Of a stretch of 64,000 nt of DNA, positions 10,824 to 22,800 are shown piece after piece. Under the pieces are notes generated by a model. That model was not told where the DNA came from, searched no databases, and saw only the letters and a program-made list of their open reading frames with translations. Every line of letters begins with the position of its first letter. Within the stretch, counting starts at the first letter, position 1. The position numbers and the translations under genes are program-made. This stretch comes from Saxidomus purpurata (taxonomy: Eukaryota; Mollusca; Bivalvia; Venerida; Veneridae). The stretch lies in NCBI GenBank assembly GCA_022818135.1, contig JAFMSR010000012.1:30506050-30570049 (forward strand), read 5' to 3'.

Positions 10824-13800
10824 GTAAGTTGTTGTTGAAATTTCTCTGGTCAGTTGTTCGAGGGTCTATTTTGAGGTGTCAAAACTACAATTTCGGCCAG
10901 TATAAATCCAAAGTTATGATATTGGCCAAAGAGAATTGACCAGTAGATCAGCCAACTGTACAGGCAATGGTCAGTCTTTTGTGTTATAATCCTGTAATAA
11001 GGTTTGTATGGTTACAAAGAAACATTTACCTTTTACTGCCATTTCTATGGTCTTAAACATTTACCTTTACCATGCATCATAAATTAACGTGTGTTACGTG
11101 ACAACCATCACACAAATCGCGACCAAAAAATTAATGTTGAAAACTGAAAAGTACATTATTATACTACAATCATGTACTTTTGAAGTTTTGTATAATTACT
11201 TTTTTTAGCTCACCTGGCTATGCCAGGGTGAGCTTTTCTGATCGATGATTGTCCGTCGTCCGTCAACATTTTGATTCAAATGACATCTCCTCTGAAACCT
11301 CTAGGCCAATGTTGATAAAACTATGCAGGAATGTTCCTTGCATGAAGCTCTACCAAAATTGTTCAAAGAATTCCATTCCATGCAGAACTCTGGTTGCTAT
11401 GGCAACAAATAGGAAAAACTTTAAAAATCTTCTTCTCTGAAATCACAAGGCCTAGAGCTTAGATATTTGGCATGTAGCATTGTCTAGTGGACCTCTACCA
11501 AGATTGTTCAAATTATGACCCCCGGGTCAAAATTGACCCCGCGCGGGTGGGCACTTAGTTTTTGCGTAGGAATATATAGGAAAAACTTTAAAAATCTTCT
11601 TCTCTGAAACCACAAGGCCTAGAGCTTAGATATTTGGCATGTAGCATTGTCTAGTGGACCTCTACCAAGATTGTTCAAATTATGACCCCCGGGTCAAAAT
11701 TGACCCCGCACTGGGGGTCACTTAGTTTTACATAGGCTTATATAGGGAAAACTTTAAAAATCTTTTTCTCTGAAACCACAAGGCCTAGAGCTTAGATATT
11801 TGGCATGTAGCATTGCCTAGTAGACCTCTTCAAAGTGTTTTCAAATTATGCCCCTGGGGTCAAAATTGACCTTGCCCAGGGGGGGGGGATCATTTGTTTT
11901 ACAAAGGGGTATATAGGAAAACTTATTTGGTATATAACATTATCTAGTGATCTTCCACCAGGCAAGTGGACTTGTACCAAGGTGAGCGATATAGGGCCAT
12001 CTTGGCCCTCTTGTATACCTTATTTGTGTGTCTTTCTAATATAATTATAAAGATTGCATAAATATTAAATGAGTCATAATTAAATTTTGTTCAGTTTAAT
12101 AAGTGTGTCGGTTATATATTTTATTATACCTCACATACTGTTTGTCTATCATCATAAATATAGGAGTGTAATAATAGTTTGTTTGGTATAGTTTGTTTGG
12201 TATAATAGAATAAATTCAGCTTTCCTTGAAGGTGATAGCGCATAATTCTAATTCTTGACCTCTGCTAATGTACAGTAGTTCCATAGATCAGTGTTTGTAT
12301 ACTATACATGACTGTATACATGCAACATATTTCAAGTTCTGTGAGAGCTTTACTCAATATTTGCTTTTGTACATTTGTCATGTACTTCAAATAAATTAGT
12401 ACCTACAACTTCTTCACCCCCCAAGAATCCAGAACACAGTAAATATCAATAAAACAACCAGTCTGTCTTCATATGATACGACTGGTAACAGTTACATCTC
12501 TTGTATGAGGTATAGTACATTGTTTGACCATTTCTGATTAATATTTTATGAAATATAGTAATTTGAAAGTGTAAAATAGGTAATCTTAGCGTTTTATGGT
12601 TTCTTTTTGTTTAGAAGACTATGGCTTGTTGTATTGATCATGTTGTAATGGTACTTCTGGGTCAATGCCTCTTACTGACTTTCTAATGTTTGCAGAAGAA
12701 ACACTTAAGACTTTGTAGCAAGGAAATTGCCAAGACATAAGTAGTGATAAAACAAAACATTGCTTGGAATTCTTTGACCCTCAGTTGTCTTTATATTTTT
12801 ACGCCAGGGTGAGCTTTTCTAATTGATGATTGTCCATCGTCCGTCAACATTTTGATTCAAATGACATTTCCTCTAAAACCACTAGGCCAATATTGATAAA
12901 ACTATGCAGGAATGTTCCTTGCATGAAGCTTTACCAAAATTGTTCAAAGAATTCCATTCCATGCAGAACTCTGGTTGCTATGGCAATTAATAGGAAAAAC
13001 TTGTTCTCTGAAACAACAACGCCTAGAGCTTAGATATTTGGCATGTAGCATTGTCTAGTGGACCTCTACCAAGATTGTTCAAATTATGACTCCCGGTTCA
13101 AAATTGACCCGGCATGGGGGGTCACTTAGTTTTACATAGGCTTATATAGGAAAAACTTTAAAAATCTTCTCTGAAACCACAAGGCCTAGAGCTTAGATAT
13201 TTGGCATGTAGCATTGGCTAGTGGACCTCTACCACGGTTGTTCAAATTATGACCCCCGGATCAAAATTAACCCGCACGGGGGGTCATTTAGTTTTACATA
13301 GGCTTATATAGGAAAACCTTTAAAAATCTTCTTCTCTGAAACCCAGGCAAGTGGACTTGTACCAATGTGAGCGATATAGGGCCATTTTGGCCCTCTTGTT
13401 ATGTATTAGATATACATTTTGTATTTTCTTCATTTCAGGATAACCTTGTAGACTGGTCCAAGCCCGTTTTCTGGCAAGTTGGTGATTTAGGAGATAAATA
13501 CATGGAATGGGTGCACAGTCCAATAGATACATCACTGAGGCTGTTCCACAATGACTTTGTGGAAACGTTCTCTAAGGCATATTGGTGGACAGTGCCACCA
13601 TTTTGGATGCCAATTCTTCTTTTCTTCCTGTGGGATGCATATGCCAGATTTCAGGCAGAAACTGTTCACTGGAACATAATAGGCCTAGGAGGTGAGATTT
13701 CTTGCCCCAAAATTCTGGAATTATTTCATGTTTCTATAGAATTAAGAATATCACTCACAACAAAGGTCAAGGTTACATTCTGCTCATAGGGAACTGTAAA

Positions 13801-16800
13801 CTGTTTTCGGCGGTTATTTTTTATGCCCCCGAAGGGTGGCATATTAAAATCGCACCGGACGTCTGTCCGTCGTCTGTCCGTCGTCTGTGCGGCCCCACTT
13901 ACAAATTTGCGTCCGGGCTGTAACTTTGTCATGCATTGAAGGAATTTAAAATAACTAGGGACAAATGTCTAGCACATCAAGACGACGTGTTGCGTGCAAG
14001 ACCCACGTCCCTACCTCAAAGGTCAAGGTCACACTTAGAGTTTGAAGGTAATGGAATCCTGTATATATGCACACATTCGTGTACAGACTGTCACTTTGTC
14101 ATGTATTTAAGGATTTTAAAATAACTTGGCACAAATGTCTAGCACATCAAGACCACATGTTGTGTGCAAGACCAACGTCCCTACCTCAAAGGTCAAGGTC
14201 ACACTTAGAGTTTGAAGGTAATGGAATCCTGTATATATGCACACATTCTTGTCCGGACTGTAACTTTGTCATGCATTGAAGGATTTTAAAATAACTTGGC
14301 ACAAATGTCTAGCACATCAAGACGACGTGTCAGGTGCAAGACCACGTCCCTACCTCAAAGGTCAACGTCACACTTGGAGTTCAAAGGTTAAGGAATCCTG
14401 TATATACGCACACATTCGTGTCCGGACTGTAACTTTGTCATGCATTGAAGGATTTTAAAATAACTTTGCACAAATGTCTAGCACATCAAGACAACATGTC
14501 GTGTGCAAGAACAACGTCCCTACTTCTCAAAGGTCAGGGTCACACTTAGAGTTTGAAGGTAATGGAATCCTGTATATATGCACACATTCGTGTCCGGACT
14601 ATAACTTTGTCATGCATTGATTGATTTAAAAATAACTTGGCAAAAATGTCAAGCAGATCAAGCAGATGTGTTGCATGGATTTTAAATCTACATACCACAA
14701 TTATTGAGCACATGGAGAGGACAAAGACTGTGAGACACCTCTTTCAGGGGCATTCGTCACTTGTGAGGGACAGCCCTTGTTTCATGATCATTATCTGTTC
14801 ATTTTAAGCATCAACAGCAAAGAGAATCACATTTTCCATTAAGGTGTACCTTAGGGATGTCATTGATTAAAATTTTTGTATCAATACATCGATTTAGAAA
14901 TATCGACGATACAGCGATATATCAATACATTGGGCGTAAAAAAGTCACTGACTACATTTTCTACCAAATCTCTTGACTTACTAAACATATGGTTCTGGTC
15001 TATAATATATATCAACCCTTGCAGTGCTGAAATATTTTTGCCTATGAGACCACATTTCATTAAATTATTATTCGTTAGAAAAACTGGGTAGAGTGATTGT
15101 TTATATTCCGGTTGAGTTTTGATGGAATTTTCGAAAGTGAAACTGTAGATCATTGAACGGTAAAACATTATTCGATATACGATTTTTCAAAACGGCAATC
15201 GATATCGAATCGAAATTGTTTTATCGTTGATATATCGATATCGTTTGAATCGATTACATCCCTAGTGTACCTGTACATGTACATAATGATACAGGATTAA
15301 GGGGAAGGATGTATCGTTTCAGATGAACAAGAAATATTGCGGAAGTAACAAGTTACGCATCAATGCAAGAAAGTAGTTAAATAGAGATCCATATACAGCA
15401 TAGGTTAGCATGCATATGGAATAAAGATACGGTATCAACATAGCACAGTGCACACAATACAAAAATGAAAATGTACCAAGGATTGTTATGTTCTGCCTTT
15501 TTTCACACAGCTTGGTGCAAACAAATATATATCTATCAGTTACATTTTGCTTTTTTTTTATCCGCACAAACAAAATTTGAGGTATATATGAGTCGGCTTG
15601 TTGGTCAATAGGTCTGTTGGTTTTCCTGTCCACTCCATTATCTGCTAAACACCTTGATGGAGTGTCATAAAGCTCAGTTCAAATAGTTATCCCATTATGA
15701 TTATTTAGATGTGCGGAGGATGTTCAATTGCTCCCCCATACTATCTTAAGGTCACACTTAAAGTCAAAGAACTTGTGACTATATCTCCTCAACTTTTTAG
15801 CTCACCTGGCACAAAGTGCCAGAATGAGCTATTAGGATCGTTCTCGGTCTGTTGTACGTCATACGTCCGTCCGTCTGTCCGTCCACCATTTCCTTCAAAC
15901 GACATCTCCTCTGAAACCACTGGGCCAATGTTGATGAAACTTTGCAAGGATGTTCCTTGCATGAAGCTTTATCAAAATTGTTCAAAGAATTCCATTCAAT
16001 GCAGAACTCTTGTTGCTATGGCAATGAATAGGAAAAACTTAAGAAATCTTCTTCTCTGAAACCACAAGGCCTAGAGCTGAGATATTTAGCATGTAGCATT
16101 GTCTAGTGGACCTTTACCAAGATTTTTCAAATCATGACCCCATAGTGAAAATTACCCCTTCCTAGGAGGAGGGGAAGGCACTTGATTTCACATAGGCTTA
16201 TATAGGGAAAACTTTATAAAAAAAAACCCACAAGGCCGTCAGGCAGATAATAGATATTTGAAATGTTATTTAGCATTGTGTAGTGGACCTCTACGAATTA
16301 TGTTAGAATCATGACCCCTTTTATTATAGCAAATGGTTGTCAGGTGAGCGATACAGGGCCATGATGGCCCTCTTGTTTAATGGATTTACATGAATGATGT
16401 TCCAACTGTATCAATGTAAGGTCAAGATCACTATTGAGGGCCAAAGGTCATGAAACTACATCTCTAATGCTCATTGAAGGATTTTTATGAAACTTGGGTA
16501 AAATGCTCACCATATCAAGTTGATGCATGTTGAGGCCCTCTTGGTTGAAATTTAAGTTAACACTTACTTAGGGATCACAGGTCATTGACTTACTTAAATT
16601 TTGTGTCAACTTTGTAACTCCTGAATCACATGTTTGATTGCGAATGAGCATGTCACAAATTTTAATCATATAAAGAGGTTAAAATAAAGTGGAAATTTAA
16701 GGGGAGAAGCTACATTTTGTATTTCTTGTGACAAGGTACATTTGTGGGGGTATAACCGTATTTTCCTTGCATTCAGTAATAATTGATTCACACAGCTTCA

Positions 16801-19800
16801 TGCCATAGAAAACTCAGTTATATACATTGTATAATCAATTTTGTTCACACAGCTTTGTACAAATGTACAGACAATTGTTTCGTTTTTTCTCTTGGCTAAA
16901 TCAGACCGATAGATTTTGATTTTACAATTGGATCATCCAACTAGGAAATGCTTACATGTAACACTACTTTCTTTATAGAAAGGCCAACACTTCAGTCATT
17001 CTGAAATTTTAGTCACTTATTTATGAGATTTATGTATTTCATTCTCTAAAATTTATTATGCCCCTCACCGAAGATGGAGCGGTATATTGGTTTGCACATG
17101 TTTGCCTGCCTGTCGGTAGACCAAATCTTGTCCAGTTAGTAACTAGAGAATATGTGGTTGTGTCAGGTTGGCGGCATGCTGAAAAACCAGGGCTGGGCTC
17201 GTGGGCTGGGCTCGTGGGCTGGGCTCGTGGACTGGGTCCAGCTGGACCAAAGGTTAATGGACTCCCTGGAATTTAAGGTCAGAGTTTCAAAGACACCACC
17301 TTGTTCCGGAATAACCTCTCACTAATTGATTATAATGGCTATTAAGGGAGGACATAATTTTGATAAGTTGACAATATATAAACAATCCTTACTACAGGAT
17401 TCAGAGAAGGGTCAATGTTTACAGATTTTGAAACAATACACTTTTAGATTGAATATGTGATGCCTGTCTACTGTGTAATATTGCAGACATAGTTATAAAA
17501 ACATTATTATTAAAATGGTATATAAAGGTAACTTTGGTAGGTAGGTTGGTACGTTAAGGCGCGTAAGTTCGTATGTAAAATGTACAAATATGCATTACTT
17601 TGCACATACATAAGGTAGGGTATGTTTGGGTTTTTAAATAATGATTTAAAATAGTGAACATAATTTAATCGGTTTAACAACCTTACTTTTCAAAAGTGAA
17701 CAGGATATTATTTTCTTATCTTCAACAGCCAGTTCAAAACACTGTCGTGGTTAAATTGAATTCATTGAATTGGGAGAAATGAGAAAGTTCATGAACGTAT
17801 TTCAATGTTTCCAAGACCAAACTTATTACACCCCCACACCCACTCCGCAAAGGAAGTTTGAAAGGTAGTATACTGGGGTCATCATTTTGGGATTGGTTTG
17901 TCTTTTGTCAAATGGCAATCAATGTTTTAAAACTTGATAATTATTTGTACAATTTTAGAACCATTGATCTTATATGTAAAAAAAAAACCAATATGTATAT
18001 CATCACAAAGTGTATCTATATTGCTTACTAATAGCACATGTTGAATTAGATCATTATAATGACTCCATTGAGTAAACAATGCAGATATCACTAACAGTCA
18101 TTACTGCCTGCTAATGAAATGTCATTCCAGCCTCATCAAAGAACAATGATGCCTCTTTAACCTTATGGCCACGAGGTTATGACCCTATCGTCTGGGAATT
18201 CATGGCCTTGAGACTACGGGCCCATGGCCTTGGGTCCAGCCCATGAGCCCAGCCCAGCCCAACCCATGAGCCCAGCCCTGGTTTTTCAGCATCCCCAGGT
18301 TGGTTGGTCATGACAATTAATGACCATTATTGATTTTAAGGTTACCCGGTCAAAGGTCAAGTTTATAGTGACCTTCAACAGAAAAAATGTTTGGGGCCAT
18401 CCTTAAAAAAATTTTTGTTTGCCCTAATGCGACTGACTGATGAAAATCCTCCTGACTGACTTTTTTTTCTGGATCTGAAAGCCAAAAAAAAATTTTTTTC
18501 TGCCGTCAAGCAAAACCATTCCGTTTTTTGTCATTTTCCATCTTTCCGGAATTTCTTTTCGGTAGTTCTTTCGTACGTAATACCAATCAGTTATTCTCGA
18601 CTATGCTTGACAGAACGGGTACGCTAAAGCTCACTCCGTAGGGAAATCGTACCAATAATCACAGGGGGTCGGACCATAACAGTACTGATGCATTTGGGCC
18701 TCTACAACAAAAATTCCACATCACTACTACTATATATAAACAAGGGATCGAACTCACCATATGACGATTTTCACAGTAGTCCCAGTTTTGTAAGCTGATC
18801 TCGTACAAATGAACATATTTTAATCAAATCTTCAGACCTACACCAAGCCTAGACATTAATCTCCAAGAGAAACACAACTTTGTCCCATTCGAATAACTAT
18901 TGTCCTCGAAATCGTATCAAAAACTTTCAAAACAGTGCAAATTTTCGTGAGTCGGACACATTGAAAATTAGATGTTTAACAAACATTTTTTGTTCCTTGT
19001 TTACTGAAGATATTGAACCTGTGTAAACAGGTGAGGTAATTCAACATCTTTGTAGAAAAGAGGAAGAAAATGTCTATCTTTTTGCACCACAATATTGTGC
19101 AAATTCCCTTAGCTAAGTTTGCTTGCAGGCTTTAATAAGTACATTTTTGTATTTCTGGTGTGTGTTGTAAGCTACACTGAAGTTACTTTGATAATATGTT
19201 AGGAATTCCATTCTGTACAGTTTGTTTTGTTTATCCGCAAGTACAAAACTGTATGTAGCTGTATCAGTGTCCTAAGAAATACTTCAATATTATAATGTTA
19301 ATTCTTGTGTCATTACAGCTACAGAAATACCAGCCCTGTTACTACCGGTGTTATTCTCCCTTGGATTTCTGCTATGGACGATAGTTGAGTACATAGTGCA
19401 TCGTTGGATATTTCATTCTACGCCACCAGCCAGCTCCAAATTTCTCATCACTGCTCATTTTTTGTTACATGGACAACATCACAAGGTAAAATTTGAAATA
19501 ATGTCTTGTTTTCCATTTCTCTTGATCAGTCATGCGAAAGAAAAACTTAATTAAAGTGGTTAGATTCCAGAACAGTTTTTGTAAGACTGGGTTGTCTGAT
19601 TTAAAACTTGATACTGAGGTTTCCTGCATGAACTGAGATAAATGAAATAAACTTGTAAACCTACAAACTAATCAAAACTTCATTCCACCCAGTTTTGGAA
19701 AATATCAGTACTCTGTAATTATGTACACAGTAAAATCTTTTGTATTCTTCTTGAAAGAGCCTCCTGAATAGTGATGGTAGATGACATCTTATAACAAACA

Positions 19801-22800
19801 GTGTTTGCCACTTTCGATGCATTTATAAAATTGGAAGCTATTAAAGGATTGTCTGTTCACTCCTTGGTCACAATGGAATCAATTTCTGTCAGTGATTGTG
19901 AAGAATAGCAACCAATACCTTCAGTCCAGCCATATAGAAAATTCCAATAAAAGTATTTGTATAAAAATATTTGTTTATTTCTAATGGGGGAAAATCCAGT
20001 ATTTACTAGTGATCAAGGCAGAAAACTGTAATTGAAACTTGCGATTTTGTCACAAAATGATAATGTTACCTGTCTTATATAATGCACATGCTGACAGAGA
20101 AAAGGACCATGATGTTAGATACAGATTGGTTGCACAAAGAATCCTTAATGATCTTTTTTGCTCGGTAACTTGTAGCATACAAACATCCAGGATTTAAGAG
20201 CCTGAAGGTGAAAACATTTAAGGCTCTGTGCTCCAGTTGTGATAAACTGTAAAAAAGTGTTAATTTCACACGGAGTAGGAAAAGTTTGAAGAAATCAATT
20301 AGCATGAAGTTGAGAAGGAATGTCCAATAATAGTTCAACCATATTTTCATTTTTGACAGAGAAAACTGATAATTTAGATAAGGATACCAGAGTGCAAAAG
20401 AAAGAGGTAGGGAGAACGTAGGCTGGTATCTAGATAGTAGAAAAAAGTGGACAAGTGACAAGTTAGTGGGTATTACTCCAGATACTTATAACTCCATATA
20501 CACCAGTGTAACATATTGCAAAACAACCTTGGGCACACCTTGAAAAAAAATACATCTAGACTACACACTTGTCACTTTTACACACCTCCTTTTCATACCT
20601 GGTACCTATCCTCCCACATTTTTAGCTCACCTGACCAATATGTGTTAAAGGTGAGCTGTTGCGATTGCCTGATGTCTGTCGTCTGTCTGTCTCTCATTTG
20701 TCCACATATTTGACACCCAATCATCATGAAATTAGGTCAGAATGTTTGTTCCAATGATCTATGGACTAAGCTCGAAACTGTATTGTCAGGGATCAAAAAC
20801 TAGGTCACAAGGTCAAATCAAATGGACATTTTGTTAACACTCTAGAACCCAATCTGTATGAACAAATTTGTTACAATGTTAGTATGGAACATTCTAAAAT
20901 CCACATTGTATGCACAATCATCTTGAAAATTAGTCAGAATGTATGTTTTGATGAACTCTAGGTTAAAGCTTGAAATTGGTCAGAAGGGGACAAATACAAT
21001 GGTACAGGTCGGAGCGTTGAGTCACATTTGAACCAAATCATTCTGAAAATAAGTGAAAATATTTACTGTAGTTTAAACAATATAATGTTTATCTTGATAA
21101 ACTCTAGGTCAGTTTTGAAACTGGGTCATTTTGGGTCAAAAACTAGGTAATCCAGTCAAATTGTAGAGAAAACTTGCTAACTTGGCTGACCTTGATCATG
21201 ACCTTTTGACCTATTTTCTTGTCTTTTGGAGCAAAAGTACTCAGGTGAGTGCTATAGGACCGTTATGGCCCACTGTCTGGTATGGAAGTTCCTTTCAGGT
21301 TAAGTAGACACATGTATCCCCTACATGTATATCTCTGGCAAGTTCAGGTCAGTTAAATTTCTTCAACCAACTGTCATGCGAAACAGTTTTCCCTTTAAAT
21401 ATTGCAATCTTTCCTGACCTTGAGTTTGTGAGACAGTGACACAGCTCAGTTTCTAATTGATACAATTATCCTTTACAAATCCTTCTTTCTATTATTATTT
21501 TTACAACCTACATGTAGTCTCCTCCATATTTTTACTTCCATTGAAAGAAATGTCTTTCAGATTTCTCTTCCTGAGATAACTCATCACTAACACTGCACCA
21601 TGACCTTAATACATAGGGTGGGAGGCAGTATTACAAGATAGACAGATAACATCAGAATACAATTGGGTACCTAGGTTTCTGGGGAAAAAAGTTAATTGGT
21701 ACCTAGAAATTAAACAAACGTTGTATGGGTACCTAGAAGACAGAAAAAAAAAGTTTGGTACTGGGAAATTAAAAAAAAAGTGTATTGATTAAGAAGAGTT
21801 CATACCTTGCATTGTACCAGACATGTAGCTTTGGTACCTAAAATGATGAAAGGGTGAAATAGGTATAACAGATTGGAAAATTAAAACAAATGGTTTTGGT
21901 GCAAAGCTATCAAGACAAAGGTTGCTTGGTAACTAAAATCTGACAAAAAGGTGCTGGGTATCTGGAAGTCAGACTAGAAAAGGTTGAGTGGTTAAAGTCA
22001 CTTACTACACTAATCTTCTAATTGATTGACCGTCGTGGATTCCACCATATATGTGGAAGTTTCTTACAGATGATTCAAGTCTAGTACGTCCTTTTTGGGA
22101 ATAATTGTTAGCTAGACTATGTAAATAATTATAGTACTGTTGAAATTTGTGTTAAACCCAAGAAAAAAGATTGCTAGGTATTTGGAAATCAGACACGGAA
22201 AGAGTTGATATGACCTTAGTAAATTTGCTTGGAATGTTGTTAGATATCTTGAAAGAGGTGTTGGTGAAGAAACCAGGAAAGAAGTTGATTAGTACTGAAA
22301 ATGAGTCAGAAAATTGTTTATAATCTAGCTATCACAACAAAAGATGACTTGCTGCACATAAATCAGTAAAAGAGACAAGAAGAGTTCTATAAAAAAAAAT
22401 GTGCATGAAAAATAGCAGTTACCAGAAAATCAGTTCAGAAAATGAATAAATATAAAGTGCAGTAACCCCAAAATGAGCAAAGTTGTCAAATAGAAATAAC
22501 ATGAACATTTCTGTGAAGCTGGAGGCTGGTTACTTGGAACATTCGGAAAGTGAGAAAGAAATGCAATAATAAGTTATGAAAATGAGTCAAAGGTAGTGAC
22601 AAAGATACTGATAGTCATATGTTAAATGATATCTCTTTCCATAAGATTCTATCCACATGGTCTATTCTCCATGTCATATGGACATATAATGGTATGAATT
22701 ACCTCTGCCAATGTGCAATGGTACCACATATAATTTCTAGCGATTTAGGAAGATCTTGCACTTACCAGCAACATAAACTATCCAACTATGTCTATTGTTT

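Noticed and set aside
13702..14458. Series of head-to-tail open frames with LAHQDD..ARPTSLPQRSRS
   Set aside because: They are the 170-bp tandem units of a family-2 HINE read in one frame.
20075..20461. 128-codon minus-strand open frame in an FA2H intron
   Set aside because: Hydrophobic but without any motif I recognise, no splice or promoter context, and within the range expected by chance in AT-rich DNA.
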